Assembly: GCF_000312385.1 (NCBI RefSeq)
Contig: NZ_HE997626.1
Span: forward strand, 1,728,791-1,792,790
Length of the DNA stretch: 64,000 nucleotides
Direction of reading: 5' to 3'
DNA from: Tsukamurella sp. 1534
GTDB lineage: Bacteria > Actinomycetota > Actinomycetes > Mycobacteriales > Mycobacteriaceae
This document shows positions 47,396-57,483 of the stretch, piece by piece. Position 1 is the first letter of the stretch. Each line of letters starts with the position of its first letter. Below the pieces are notes generated by a model. It was given only the letters and a program-made list of their open reading frames with translations. It ran no database searches and was not told the origin of the DNA. A program made the position numbers and the translations under genes.

Positions 47396-48474
47396 GCGGG
47401 GTTCCTTCCAGCGAGAACCGCGCCCAGGGCGCGGAGGTGAGCGGTGGCGCCGCCGAGCGCGAACTCGGCGCGCTTCGCGGCGATGAAGTAGCGGTGGGTC
47501 GGGTGGTCCATGTCGATGCCGACGCCGCCGTGCACGTGGACGGCGGTGTGCGCCACCCGGTGCCCGGCCTCGGCGGCCCAGAACTTGGCGGTCGCGATCT
47601 CGGCTGCGGAGTCCATCCCCTCGGACTCCCGCCACGCGGCCTCGAGCGCCGTGAGGCGCACGGCCTCGACGTCGATGTAGGCGTCGGCGAGGCGCTGCCG
47701 CACGGCCTGGAAGGAGCCGATCTGCTTGCCGAACTGCTCGCGGGTGCGGGCGTAGTCGGCGGTCAGCTCCAGGGCGCGTTCGGTGACGCCGGCCTGCCAG
47801 GCGCACCAGCCGATGGTGGCCGTGCGCCGCACCGTGGCCACGCCGTCGCCGGAGGCGAGCCGGGCGTCCGGCGGCAGCACGAGCCCCTCGGCCTCGACGA
47901 GCGCGGCGTCGGTGCCGTTGACCACGTGCTGCCCGCTGACGGTCAGCCCGGCGCTGTCGCGGGGGACCAGGAACAGTGCGGGCCCCTCGGGGGTGCTCGC
48001 CTCGACGAGGAACAGGTCGGCGAAGGCTGCGGAGGAGACGGCGGTCTGCGCCCCGTCGACGGTCCAGCCGGTACCCGAGGTGCGGGACGTGAACCCGGAC
48101 AGGTCGTCGCCGAGCACCACGGTGGCGGTCGACGTGCCGCGCACCAGCGGGAGGTACCAGCGCTCACGCTGTTCCGGGCCGCCGTGGCGGGCGAGGGCCT
48201 CCGCCGCGAGCAGGATCGTGTCGATGTAGGGCGCGGGTGCGGCCACGCGGCCGAGCTCGGTGAGGACCGCGCTGTGCGCGAGGAGCCCCAGTCCGCCTCC
48301 GCCGACGGAACCCGGCAGCGCCGCGTCGAGCACGCCGGAGCGGGCGAGGACGGCCCAGAGGTCCGCGTCGAAACCGCCGTCCGACGGTTGCGGGGTCTTG
48401 GCGGCCCAGGCCTCGACGATGTCGCGGGTCAGCCCCGCGAGATCGGACTGCGTCTCGGGGACGGTGAAATCCAT
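47392..48474 (-). CDS. fadE27: Side-chain acyl-CoA dehydrogenase subunit ChsE5
   Basis: FadE27 pairs with FadE26 as the heterotetrameric dehydrogenase acting on C27/C24 steroyl-CoAs. The 360-residue protein has the N-terminal QSDLAGLTRDIVEAWAAK, REQFGKQIGSFQAVRQRLAD and HVHGGVGIDMDHPTHRYFIAAK. The N-terminal domain is degenerate, as in the partner lacking a complete FAD site. It lies 18 nt after fadE26, the same order as Rv3504-Rv3505. Confidence 0.92.
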   Translation of the reverse strand: MDFTVPETQSDLAGLTRDIVEAWAAKTPQPSDGGFDADLWAVLARSGVLDAALPGSVGGGGLGLLAHSAVLTELGRVAAPAPYIDTILLAAEALARHGGPEQRERWYLPLVRGTSTATVVLGDDLSGFTSRTSGTGWTVDGAQTAVSSAAFADLFLVEASTPEGPALFLVPRDSAGLTVSGQHVVNGTDAALVEAEGLVLPPDARLASGDGVATVRRTATIGWCAWQAGVTERALELTADYARTREQFGKQIGSFQAVRQRLADAYIDVEAVRLTALEAAWRESEGMDSAAEIATAKFWAAEAGHRVAHTAVHVHGGVGIDMDHPTHRYFIAAKRAEFALGGATAHLRALGAVLAGRNPA

Positions 48475-48492
48475 GTCTCTCCTCCTACACGC

Positions 48493-49674
<1,182 letters not shown>

Positions 49675-49680
49675 GGCGCC

Positions 49681-49686
49681 ACTGTA
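49681..49686 (-). promoter_or_regulatory. -10 element of fadE26, leaderless
   Basis: TACAGT on the minus strand is separated by 6 nt (GGCGCC) from ATG 49674. The KstR site 49685-49698 overlaps it by two bases. Confidence 0.7.
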
Positions 49687-49698
49687 GAACAAGTTCTA
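49685..49698. promoter_or_regulatory. Perfect KstR operator for fadE26
   Basis: TAGAACAAGTTCTA is an exact consensus match and is identical to the site at 35896-35909. Confidence 0.9.
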
Positions 49699-49763
49699 GA
49701 AAAGTGGAACGAATCGGCGTTCTCGGGGGTACTTTTCCCTTGTACCGAGCCGTACGCGGAATC

Positions 49764-49777
49764 GGTAACACGTTCTC
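49764..49777. promoter_or_regulatory. KstR-type operator for hsd4A
   Basis: GGTAACACGTTCTC has the AACnnGTT core and part of the right half-site. It lies 29 bp upstream of the hsd4A ATG, giving the divergent pair one site each. Confidence 0.65.
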
Positions 49778-49806
49778 ATGGCGACAGCTGACGAAGGGTG
49801 GCACGG

Positions 49807-50697
49807 ATGGCGCAGGGCGCACTGGAGAGTCTCGACGGCAAGGTGGCGATCGTGACGGGCGCCGGGGCCGGACTCGGCCGAGCCGAGGCCCTGGCCCTGG
49901 CCCGGGGCGGCGCGGCCGTCGTGATCGGCGACGTCGCGCCCGCGGCCGAGGAGGTCGTGTCCGCGATCCGCGCCGACGGCGGCCGGGCGGAACTGGTGCT
50001 GGGCGATTCGGGTGACCGCGAGACCGCGGACGGGTTGATGGACGCGGCCGAGCGGCTCGGCGGCCTGGACATCGTGGTGAACAACGCAGGGTTCTGCCGG
50101 GACAAGATGATCTTCTCCATGTCCGACGACGAGTTCGACTCTGTCGTCCGGGTGCACCTGCGCGGGCACTTCCTGTTGTCCCGCAACGCCTCCGCCTACT
50201 GGCGCGACCGCGCCAAGACCTCGGGGGCCGACGTGTACGGCCGGGTGATCAACACCTCCTCGGAGGCGTTCCTGTTCGGCTCCGTCGGACAGCCCAACTA
50301 CGCCGCCGCGAAGGCGGGCATCGCAGCGCTCACCATCGCCACCGCCCGCGGCCTCGGCCGCTACGGCGTGCGCGCCAACGCGATCTGCCCGCGTGCCCGG
50401 ACGGCCATGACGGAAGGCGTCTTCGGTGACGCGCCCGACGGCACCGTCGACCCGCTGTCCGTGGATCACGTGGGCAGGTTCGTGCGCTTCCTCGCCGGCC
50501 CGGAGGCCGACCGGATCAACGGGCAGGTGTTCGTGGTGCACGGCGGGATGGTGGCCCTCATGGCACCGCCCAGCCTCGAGCGGCGCTTCGACGCCGAGGG
50601 CGGCGAATGGGACGAGGCCGACCTGGCCGCCTCCGTGGGCGGATATTTCGCGGACCGCGACGACCGGATGTTCGTCGCCGCACAGTTGGAAGGGTAG
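49807..50697 (+). CDS. hsd4A: 17-beta-HSD type 4-like SDR of side-chain oxidation
   Basis: The 296-residue SDR resembles Rv3502c, which oxidises 22-hydroxyacyl-CoA intermediates of the side chain. It has VTGAGAGLGRAEALALA, VNNAGFCRDKMIFSM, NTSSEAFLFGSVGQPNYAAAK and GQVFVVHGGMVALM. ATG 49807 has AAGGG 8 nt upstream and is preferred over GTG 49798. It is divergent from fadE26, like Rv3502c and Rv3504, and is followed by two more genes in an operon. Confidence 0.9.
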   Translation: MAQGALESLDGKVAIVTGAGAGLGRAEALALARGGAAVVIGDVAPAAEEVVSAIRADGGRAELVLGDSGDRETADGLMDAAERLGGLDIVVNNAGFCRDKMIFSMSDDEFDSVVRVHLRGHFLLSRNASAYWRDRAKTSGADVYGRVINTSSEAFLFGSVGQPNYAAAKAGIAALTIATARGLGRYGVRANAICPRARTAMTEGVFGDAPDGTVDPLSVDHVGRFVRFLAGPEADRINGQVFVVHGGMVALMAPPSLERRFDAEGGEWDEADLAASVGGYFADRDDRMFVAAQLEG

Positions 50698-50704
50698 GTG
50701 CACC

Positions 50705-51466
50705 ATGGGCAGGCTCGACGGTAAGCGCGCACTCGTCACCGGCGGGGCGCGCGGGCAGGGCGAAGCGGTCGTGCGCCGGTTCGTCGCGGAGGGCGCGACG
50801 GTGGTGTTCGGCGACGTCCTCGACGACCAGGGGCAGGCCCTGGCGGACGAGCTGGGCGGCGCGGCGGTGTACCAGCACCTCGACGTGACGAACGAGGACG
50901 ACTGGGCGGCGGCGGTCGAGCGGATCACCACCGCCTTCGGCGGTCTCGACGTTCTGGTGAACAACGCGGGCGTGCTGTTCTTCTCGGCGCTCGAGCAGAC
51001 CACCCTCGCCGACTACGAGCGCGTGATCCGGATCAACCAGTTCGGCTGCTTCCTCGGGATGCGATCGGCGGTGGAGCCCATGAAGGCGGCCGGCGGTGGA
51101 TCCATCGTCAACACGTCCTCGGTGGAGGGCCTGGGCGGAATGCCCTACCTCACGGCGTACACGGCCAGTAAGTTCGCCATCCGGGGCATGACCAAGGCGG
51201 CCGCGATGGAGCTGGGCCAGTACGGGATCCGGGTGAACTCCGTGCATCCGGGGATGATCGACACGGCGATGGTGGCGGACGCCCTCGGCGGCAACGAGCC
51301 GCCGACGGACTGGCTCAAGCAGCGCCTGCCGATCGGCCGTCAGGGCACCGCGGACGAGATCGCCTCGCTGGTCCTGTTCGTCGCGTCCGACGAGGCGAGC
51401 TACAGCACGGGCGCCGAATTCGTGGCGGACGGCGGCGCCACCGCGACCCACGCGCTCAAGTTGTGA
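50705..51466 (+). CDS. Hydroxysteroid dehydrogenase-like SDR (FabG3/20-beta-HSD branch)
   Basis: The 253-residue SDR has VTGGARGQGEAVVRRFVAEGA, FGDVLDDQGQALADELG, VNNAGVLFF, NTSSVEGLGGMPYLTAYTASK and ASDEASYSTGAEFVADGG. It is close by impression to Rv2002 (FabG3), a 20-beta/3-alpha hydroxysteroid dehydrogenase. It begins 7 nt after hsd4A, and its stop overlaps the next gene. A steroid hydroxyl substrate is likely; position unknown. Confidence 0.86.
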   Translation: MGRLDGKRALVTGGARGQGEAVVRRFVAEGATVVFGDVLDDQGQALADELGGAAVYQHLDVTNEDDWAAAVERITTAFGGLDVLVNNAGVLFFSALEQTTLADYERVIRINQFGCFLGMRSAVEPMKAAGGGSIVNTSSVEGLGGMPYLTAYTASKFAIRGMTKAAAMELGQYGIRVNSVHPGMIDTAMVADALGGNEPPTDWLKQRLPIGRQGTADEIASLVLFVASDEASYSTGAEFVADGGATATHALKL

Positions 51467-52158
51467 CGGCGCCGCCCCGGGAGTCGGTGCGAGCGGTGGT
51501 CGAGGCCTCGCCCGCCGCCGTGGCCGCGCACGACAAGGGCGCGTGGACCGCGCTGTTCGCCGCGGACGGCGAGGTGCACGACCCGGTGGGCGCACGGCCG
51601 CAACGTGACCCGGCGGCGATCGCGCGGTTCTACGACATGTTCATCGCGCCCAACACCATCGTGTTCGACGTGGAACACGACGTGATCGCCGGCGACACGA
51701 TGATCCGGGACCTCACCGTGTACACGACGATGAGCACGGGCGTCACGATGCGGATCCCGATGCACCTGCGGTACGAAGTGACCCTCGACGACGCGGGCCG
51801 CGCCCGGATCCTCGGGCTGTACGCGCACTGGGAGCTGCGGGGGATGATCGCCCAATTGCTCGCCGCGGGCCCGCGCGGGCTGCTCGCCGGGACGATCCTG
51901 GGGCCGCGCCTCGTGCGCACGCTCGGCCCCCGCGCCGCGGCGGGATTCCTCGCGGGACTGCGCGGTGTGGGCGCCGGCGGCCGCCGCCGTGCCCGGGCGG
52001 CGCTGCGCCGTCGAGGGCTGTCGGTGGGGAAGACCCTCGCCGCCGGAACCTCCGTCACGGTGACGGTGCACGACGGTGACCGTCGCGGCCTCGCTCTCGT
52101 CGAGTTCGGCGGCGTACCGGGCGATCCCGCGATCACCCTCTACTTCGGAGAAGGCTGA
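51463..52158 (+). CDS. Ketosteroid-isomerase-like (NTF2-fold/SnoaL) protein
   Basis: The 231-residue protein has an N-terminal NTF2-like domain (about 1-130: WTALFAADGEVHDPVG, YDMFIAPNTIVFDVEHDVI, MHLRYEVTLDDAGRARILGLYAHWEL). A C-terminal part rich in Gly and Arg (LGPRAAAGFLAGLRGVGAGG) follows. The fold is shared with delta5-3-ketosteroid isomerase, but also with many unrelated proteins. GTG 51463 overlaps the SDR stop (GTGA). It overlaps the convergent TetR gene by 19 nt. Confidence 0.78.
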   Translation: MTAPPRESVRAVVEASPAAVAAHDKGAWTALFAADGEVHDPVGARPQRDPAAIARFYDMFIAPNTIVFDVEHDVIAGDTMIRDLTVYTTMSTGVTMRIPMHLRYEVTLDDAGRARILGLYAHWELRGMIAQLLAAGPRGLLAGTILGPRLVRTLGPRAAAGFLAGLRGVGAGGRRRARAALRRRGLSVGKTLAAGTSVTVTVHDGDRRGLALVEFGGVPGDPAITLYFGEG

Positions 52159-52835
52159 ACCGGGTCGTGCCGGTGGGTGTCGCCGGTTTCAGAAGCGGCG
52201 AGGAGCGGGCGAAGTTCGAGTCCAGGGGCCGGCGGAAGCGCCGTCTCGCCCGACGCGGAGAACGCGCGTAGGAGTTGGCCCACCAACCGTGCCGAGGCCC
52301 GCTGCGGGGCCCGCAGTCTCGCGACGAGGCCCGCGTTGGCGATGAGCGCGAGCGTGATGTCGTCGGCGGTCAGGTCGGCGCGGACCCCTCCGGACTCCCG
52401 GCATCTCCGCACGAGTTCGCCGAGCCCGTGTTCGGCCGCGGCGATCGTGGCCGAATCGGTTCCGTGCGGAGTCGTCGCCAGGAAGGCCTGGGTGAACCCG
52501 CGGTCCGACACCTGGAGCTCGCAGACCGTGTGGACGAGCGTCTGTAGGCCACGCCAGGGATCGGAGTCGGCGAGCGCCGCGTCCACCGCCCCGGTGCACG
52601 AACCGAACTGCTCGTCGAACGCGGCCGCGACCAGCAGCTCACGACGGGGGAAGCGGCGGTGAAGCGTGGCGAGTCCGACCTCCGCGCGCCGGGCTACCGC
52701 CGACAGCGGCGCGTCGATCCCGCGGGAGGTGAACACCTCTCGCGCCGCGCGGACGATCCGGTCGCGATTGCGTCGCGCGTCGGCCCTGAGTGACGGGGGC
52801 GTTCCCGACGGTGACTGAGGCTTCGCGGCCGCCAT
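52140..52835 (-). CDS. TetR-family transcriptional regulator
   Basis: The 231-residue protein has an N-terminal HTH (APLSAVARRAEVGLATLHRRF, then PRRELLVAAAF) and a helical ligand domain of the TetR_C type seen in SbtR-like regulators. ATG 52835 is divergent from the quinone oxidoreductase-like gene, which is the likely target. It is not KstR: the HTH and C-terminus do not resemble it. Confidence 0.83.
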   Translation of the reverse strand: MAAAKPQSPSGTPPSLRADARRNRDRIVRAAREVFTSRGIDAPLSAVARRAEVGLATLHRRFPRRELLVAAAFDEQFGSCTGAVDAALADSDPWRGLQTLVHTVCELQVSDRGFTQAFLATTPHGTDSATIAAAEHGLGELVRRCRESGGVRADLTADDITLALIANAGLVARLRAPQRASARLVGQLLRAFSASGETALPPAPGLELRPLLAASETGDTHRHDPVQPSPK

Positions 52836-52917
52836 GTCTCTCACTTTATCGGTGACGGGAACATCCCTCCGTTCGCCGCGAGTTCTGGCGGACATGAACA
52901 CCGATGACGAGAGATTC

Positions 52918-53892
52918 ATGCGCGCCGCCCTCTTCGACCGGTTCGGACCACCGGACGTCCTCTACGAGGGCAGGGTGCCGGCACCGGTGACGGCCGCCGA
53001 CGAGATCCTCGTCCGCGTCGGTGCCACGACGGTGAACGGCGGGGAGGTGATCGTGCGATCCGGCGGTCTGCCGCCGTGGTTCATGCGGGCTCCCTTCCCG
53101 CGCCAGACAGGTCTTGACTTCGTCGGGGAAGTGGTCGACGTGGGCGCGGCGGTGACGGGGTACTCGCCGGGGGACCGCGTGTGGGGACTGCTCGACGAGA
53201 AGCCGGACGCTCGGGGGCAGCCCCTGCGGAGCCTCGCGGAATACGTCGCGGTCCGGCCCGACCAGGTCTCGCCGGCGCCGGAGACGCTCTCCGTTCCGGA
53301 GGCGGCGACGCTCCCGGTCGGTGGACTGACCGCACTGGTCGCCCTGCGACGGAAGGCCCGGCTCCGGCCGGGGGAGCGGGTGTTGGTGCGTGGGGCGGCG
53401 GGAGGCGTGGGAAGCGCAGCGGTGCAGGTGGCCAAGGCGCTGGGAGCGGGCGAGGTGATCGGACTGGCGAGTGGGCCCACGACTGGCTTCGTCGGGGAGC
53501 TCGGTGCGGACCGGGTCCTCGACTACCGAAGTACGGTCCCGCGGGAGATCGGCACCGTCGACGTCGTCATCGACACCGTGGGCACGGACCTCGGTGCCTA
53601 CCGGCGGCTCCTCGAGCCGGGCGGCCGTATGGTCGCGGTGCGATTCGACACCGCGCGTCCGGTACGTGCCCTGGGCGGGATCGCGATGTCCGGCGTACAC
53701 GGGACCAGCAGGATCCGATTCTTCCGAGGCCGACCCGAGCGTGCGCTCCTGGATGAGCTCGCGCGGATGGCCGACGCCGGGGATCTGAGGCCGGTGGTCG
53801 GTGCAGCCTACGAGCTGGCGGACGTCGCGCAGGCGCATCGCCGGTTCGAGAGCGGAGGGGTCCGGGGCAAGGTCGTCGTCACCGTGGGATGA
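52918..53892 (+). CDS. MDR-family quinone oxidoreductase-like dehydrogenase
   Basis: The 324-residue medium-chain dehydrogenase has [37 protein letters not shown], the NADPH-binding [21 protein letters not shown] and a C-terminal GKVVVTVG. Zinc ligands are missing, as in quinone/enone reductases. ATG 52918 fits family starts; ATG 52894 is an alternative. The divergent TetR gene probably controls it. Its place in the steroid cluster may be incidental. Confidence 0.83.
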   Translation: MRAALFDRFGPPDVLYEGRVPAPVTAADEILVRVGATTVNGGEVIVRSGGLPPWFMRAPFPRQTGLDFVGEVVDVGAAVTGYSPGDRVWGLLDEKPDARGQPLRSLAEYVAVRPDQVSPAPETLSVPEAATLPVGGLTALVALRRKARLRPGERVLVRGAAGGVGSAAVQVAKALGAGEVIGLASGPTTGFVGELGADRVLDYRSTVPREIGTVDVVIDTVGTDLGAYRRLLEPGGRMVAVRFDTARPVRALGGIAMSGVHGTSRIRFFRGRPERALLDELARMADAGDLRPVVGAAYELADVAQAHRRFESGGVRGKVVVTVG

Positions 53893-53896
53893 CCGT

Positions 53897-54652
53897 TCAG
53901 AGTCCGGACCCCGCGACGCGGGAGAGGGTCAGGGCGGCGGCGCGGACCGCGGGGGCCACCCGTTCCGGGCGCATCCGGTTGCTCCAGCCCGCGACCGAGA
54001 CGGCGGCGACGGGCGCACCGTCGGCGTCGAGGACCGGACATGCGACGCACACCGTTCCCCGCCCGGACTCCTCCCGCTCGTAGGCGACGCCGTCCACCCG
54101 GATGCGCTGCAGCTGGCGGCGCAGCAGCGCGGGCGAGGTGATCGTGCGGGTGCTCAACCGCGGCAGGCCCGCCGCCACGACGGCGTCCACCACCGCCCCG
54201 CCGGAGAACGCGAGGATGGCCTTGCCGACTCCGGTGGCGTGCGCCGGCATCCGCCCGCCCACGCGCGACGGCAGGTCGGGCGCGTCCGGGCCGGGGACCA
54301 CGTCGAAGTACACGACCTCCGTCCCCTCCAGGCGCGCGAGGTGCACCGTGTTCCGGGTGCCGGAGCGCAGATCGGCCAGCACGGGCCGCGCCGCGTCCAC
54401 CAGGTCCCGCTGGCCCGTCGCGAGCTGGCCGATCTCGAACAGCCGGAGACCGAGCCGCAGGGCGGTGCCGGAGCGCGCCAGCAGCCCGGCGTCGACGAGA
54501 TTCCCGGCGAGGCGGTGCACGGTCGACTTGGGCAGCCCGGTGCGCCGCGCGAGCTCCGAGACGCCGAGCGCCCCGTCGCCGGGGCGGTACGCGGACAGCA
54601 GTGCCTCGACGCGCGCGACGACGGCACCGTCGTTCCGCTCAGCGGGACACAT
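53897..54652 (-). CDS. IclR-family transcriptional regulator
   Basis: The 251-residue protein has an N-terminal winged helix ([29 protein letters not shown]) and a C-terminal ligand domain ([55 protein letters not shown]). ATG 54652 lies 39 bp from the divergent hsaG. IclR proteins often control the adjacent aromatic pathway, and a palindrome lies between the two genes. Local control of hsaGF by this regulator is inferred. Confidence 0.88.
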   Translation of the reverse strand: MCPAERNDGAVVARVEALLSAYRPGDGALGVSELARRTGLPKSTVHRLAGNLVDAGLLARSGTALRLGLRLFEIGQLATGQRDLVDAARPVLADLRSGTRNTVHLARLEGTEVVYFDVVPGPDAPDLPSRVGGRMPAHATGVGKAILAFSGGAVVDAVVAAGLPRLSTRTITSPALLRRQLQRIRVDGVAYEREESGRGTVCVACPVLDADGAPVAAVSVAGWSNRMRPERVAPAVRAAALTLSRVAGSGL

Positions 54653-54661
54653 GCCTTGAGT

Positions 54662-54682
54662 ATGCGGGCTCGCGAGGCGCAT
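54662..54682. promoter_or_regulatory. Palindrome between iclR and hsaG, possible IclR operator
   Basis: ATGCG and CGCAT flank an 11-bp centre that contains the palindrome CTCGCGAG. It occupies most of the 39-bp divergent gap. No KstR core is present here. Confidence 0.5.
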
Positions 54683-54691
54683 CGTCGAGGT

Positions 54692-55600
54692 ATGACGGAG
54701 AAGGTGACGGCGGCCATCGTGGGCCCGGGCAACATCGGCACGGACCTGCTGGCCAAACTGCAGCGCAGCGAGCACGTGGACGTGCGGTACATGGTGGGCG
54801 TGGACCCGGAATCGGACGGCCTCAAGCGGGCCGCCGAGATGGGTCTGCAGACCTCGGCGGAGGGCGTGGACTGGCTTCTGGCGCAGCCCGACCCGCCGCA
54901 GCTGGTGTTCGAGGCGACGTCGGCGAAGGCGCACCGGGCCAACGCGCCGCGGTACGAGGCGGCCGGCATCGTGGCGGTCGACCTCACGCCGGCGGCCGTG
55001 GGGCCGCTCGCGTGCCCCGTCGTGAACCTGGAGTCCCAGCTCGACGTGCCGAACGTCAACATGATCACCTGCGGAGGGCAGGCGACGATCCCGATCGTGC
55101 ACGCCGTCAGCCGGATCACGCCGGTGGACTACGCGGAGATCGTGGCGTCCGTGTCCTCCCGCTCCGCCGGACCGGGCACACGCGCGAACATCGACGAGTT
55201 CACCGAGACCACGGCCCGCGCGATCGAGGAGGTCGGCGGCGCAGCGAAGGGCAAGGCGATCATCATCATCAACCCGGTGGAACCGCCGATGATCATGCGC
55301 GACACCGTGTTCTGCGCGATCGACCCGGACGCCGACCGGGACGCGATCACGGCGTCCATCGAGCAGATGGTGCGGGACGTGCAGGTGTACGTCCCGGGGT
55401 ACACGCTCAAGGCGCCGCCGCAGTACGACGAGCCGAGGCCGGGCTGGGAGGGCAAGGCGCGGGTCGCCGTGTTCCTGGAGGTGGCCGGCAACGGCGACTA
55501 CCTGCCCACCTACGCGGGCAATCTGGACATCATGACGGCGGCCGCGGCGCGCGCCGGCGAGCTGCTGGCGCAGCGGATCCTGGCAGGAGTGAAGGCATGA
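54692..55600 (+). CDS. hsaG: Acylating propanal/acetaldehyde dehydrogenase
   Basis: HsaG converts propanal to propionyl-CoA in the last step of A-ring fragment catabolism. The 302-residue protein has the NAD-binding [12 protein letters not shown] (9-20), the nucleophile Cys127 in [17 protein letters not shown], and [16 protein letters not shown]. It starts at ATG 54692 after GTCGAGGT. It is coupled to hsaF by an ATGA overlap, which fits the known channelled aldolase-dehydrogenase complex. Equivalent to Rv3535c. Confidence 0.94.
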   Translation: MTEKVTAAIVGPGNIGTDLLAKLQRSEHVDVRYMVGVDPESDGLKRAAEMGLQTSAEGVDWLLAQPDPPQLVFEATSAKAHRANAPRYEAAGIVAVDLTPAAVGPLACPVVNLESQLDVPNVNMITCGGQATIPIVHAVSRITPVDYAEIVASVSSRSAGPGTRANIDEFTETTARAIEEVGGAAKGKAIIIINPVEPPMIMRDTVFCAIDPDADRDAITASIEQMVRDVQVYVPGYTLKAPPQYDEPRPGWEGKARVAVFLEVAGNGDYLPTYAGNLDIMTAAAARAGELLAQRILAGVKA

Positions 55601-56646
55601 GCGGCATCAACGGCGAACTCTGGAACGACCCGAACCGGGACGTGCGGATCGTGGACACCTCGCTGCGCGACGGCAGCCACGCGATGGCGCACCAGTTCAC
55701 GGAGCAGAACGTCCGGGACACGGTGCGCGCCCTCGACGACGCGGGTGTCTCGCTCATCGAGGTGACCCACGGCGACGGCCTGGGCGGCTCCACCTTCAAT
55801 TACGGCTTCTCCCTGGTCGACGAGCGCAAGCTGATCGCCGCCGCGGTCGACGAGGCGCAGCGGGCGAAGATCGCGGTGCTCATGCTGCCCGGCCTCGGCA
55901 CCGTCGAGGACATCCGGGTGGCGGCCGACCTCGGGGCGGGCGCGCTGCGCATCGCCACGCACTGCACCGAGGCCGACGTCTCGATCCAGCACTTCGGCGC
56001 CGCACGCGAACTCGGCCTGGAGACCGTCGGCTTCCTCATGCTCTCGCACATGTCCACCCCGGAGGCCCTGGCGAAGCAGGCGCGGATCATGGCCGACGCC
56101 GGTTGCCAATGCGTGTACGTGGTGGACTCGGCCGGCGCCCTCATCCTCGAGGACGCCGCGGACCGCGTGGCCGCCCTCGTAGCCGAGCTGGGCGACGATG
56201 CGCAGGTGGGCTACCACGGGCACCAGAACCTCAGCTTCGGCGTGGCCAATTCGGTTCTCGCGTACCGCGCGGGGGCGAAGCAGATCGACGGCTCGCTCCT
56301 CGCGCTCGGCGCGGGCGCGGGCAACTCGCCGACCGAGATCCTGTCGGCGACGTTCGAGCGGCTGGGCGTGCGCACCGGCACGGACAAGGACGCGCTCATG
56401 GCCGCCGCGGAGGACGTGGTGAAGCCGTACATCACGCGGCTCCCGGTGATGGATCGCAGTTCGATCGTGCAGGGCTACGCCGGCGTGTACTCCAGCTTCC
56501 TGCTGCACGCCGAGCGCGCCGCGGAGCGCTACGGCGTTCCCGCGCACGAGATCCTCTACGAGTGCGGCCGCCGGGGCTACGTGGGCGGCCAGGAGGACAT
56601 GATCATCGCGATCGCGGTGGAGATGTCCGCGGCGCAGAAGGTGTGA
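55597..56646 (+). CDS. hsaF: 4-hydroxy-2-oxohexanoate/valerate aldolase
   Basis: HsaF splits 4-hydroxy-2-oxohexanoate to pyruvate and propanal, passed to HsaG. The 349-residue DRE-TIM aldolase has [33 protein letters not shown], the metal-binding [14 protein letters not shown] and [12 protein letters not shown]-like [12 protein letters not shown], plus the C-terminal communication domain ([15 protein letters not shown]). Equivalent to Rv3534c. It ends 9 nt from the convergent secreted-protein gene. Confidence 0.94.
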   Translation: MSGINGELWNDPNRDVRIVDTSLRDGSHAMAHQFTEQNVRDTVRALDDAGVSLIEVTHGDGLGGSTFNYGFSLVDERKLIAAAVDEAQRAKIAVLMLPGLGTVEDIRVAADLGAGALRIATHCTEADVSIQHFGAARELGLETVGFLMLSHMSTPEALAKQARIMADAGCQCVYVVDSAGALILEDAADRVAALVAELGDDAQVGYHGHQNLSFGVANSVLAYRAGAKQIDGSLLALGAGAGNSPTEILSATFERLGVRTGTDKDALMAAAEDVVKPYITRLPVMDRSSIVQGYAGVYSSFLLHAERAAERYGVPAHEILYECGRRGYVGGQEDMIIAIAVEMSAAQKV

Positions 56647-56655
56647 GCCCGCCCG

Positions 56656-57150
56656 TCACCAGAAGGTGGCGTAGCCGGTTCCGGAGGTGACGAGCAGGAA
56701 CCCGTGCGGCCCGGTCGTGCAGACCAGCCGGGCCGCATCGGGCCGTCCGCACTCCGAGCCCTCGTTCCCGGTCTTCTGCCCGGCGCCGAGCTGGACGGTC
56801 TCGGGGCGCTGCCTCGGTGCGGTGCCCTCGAACCGGCCCGCCTGATAGCTCGCGGACATGGTGGCCATGGCCCCGTCCGGGGCGCTGCGCGGGACCATCC
56901 CGCAACCCGCGAGGCCGCCGTTCGGGCCGATCTCGCACTGGGCGTCGCCAATGCGGAAGAACGCCCTGCGGTAGTCGCTCATGTCGGGACTGCCCGAAGG
57001 GTCGATCTCGGGCAGCTGCTGCAGCTGCTGCACCGCCAGCCGCGCCTCGGGGGTGGGCGGCTCGGCGGCGCTCGCTCCACCGGGAACCGCGAGAGCGGTC
57101 AGGGACAGCGCTGCCGCGCCGCAGGTCAGGATTCGGGTGGTGGCGGCCAT
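56656..57150 (-). CDS. Small secreted protein of unknown function
   Basis: I do not recognise the family. The 164-residue precursor has a signal peptide (MAATTR, a hydrophobic Leu/Ala core, cleavage around GASA-AEP near residue 28). The mature domain of about 135 residues has four cysteines (DAQCEIG, LAGCGMV, GSECGRP, LVCTTG) and could form two disulfides. ATG 57150 follows GGAAGGGA. It interrupts the steroid genes between hsaF and fdxD; a role there is not evident. Confidence 0.78.
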   Translation of the reverse strand: MAATTRILTCGAAALSLTALAVPGGASAAEPPTPEARLAVQQLQQLPEIDPSGSPDMSDYRRAFFRIGDAQCEIGPNGGLAGCGMVPRSAPDGAMATMSASYQAGRFEGTAPRQRPETVQLGAGQKTGNEGSECGRPDAARLVCTTGPHGFLLVTSGTGYATFW

Positions 57151-57232
57151 GAGGTTCCCTTCCTCGCCGGACGTGGACGCCGCGGTGTCATCACGACTCA
57201 CCCGTACATCGCCGCTCGAGGACGGTCCGTTA

Positions 57233-57251
57233 GCCCCGTGACGTGCGGGGC
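57233..57251 (-). terminator. Small GC hairpin after the ferredoxin gene
   Basis: GCCCCG-TGACGTG-CGGGGC forms a 6-bp GC stem 12 bp beyond the ferredoxin stop. It may end the hsaE-fdxD transcript. Confidence 0.45.
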
Positions 57252-57262
57252 CCGCCGCGTGC

Positions 57263-57451
57263 TCAGTCCGCCAGCAGGATGGCCTGGGTCGGGCACTGCG
57301 TGACCGCGTACTCGATGTCCTCGCGGTCCGCCTCGGTGAGTCCCTCGTCGGTGGCCTCGGCGAACCCCTCGTCGTTGACCTCGAACACGTCGGGGCGGAT
57401 GCCCTCGCAGACGCCGAATCCGGTGCAGGCGTCGCCGATGGTGATCTTCAT
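57263..57451 (-). CDS. fdxD: 3Fe-4S-type ferredoxin (FdxD-like)
   Basis: The 62-residue ferredoxin has the pattern Cys9-x5-Cys15 and Cys53-Pro. Phe12 stands where a fourth Cys would sit, so a [3Fe-4S] cluster is expected. Such actinobacterial ferredoxins feed electrons to P450s or oxygenases; Rv3503c lies in the KstR regulon near mce4. Here it follows hsaE by 32 nt and probably shares its KstR-controlled transcript. CYP125 is one possible partner. Confidence 0.82.
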   Translation of the reverse strand: MKITIGDACTGFGVCEGIRPDVFEVNDEGFAEATDEGLTEADREDIEYAVTQCPTQAILLAD

Positions 57452-57483
57452 GTGCGTACTCTCCGTTCGCGGGATTCCAGTGG

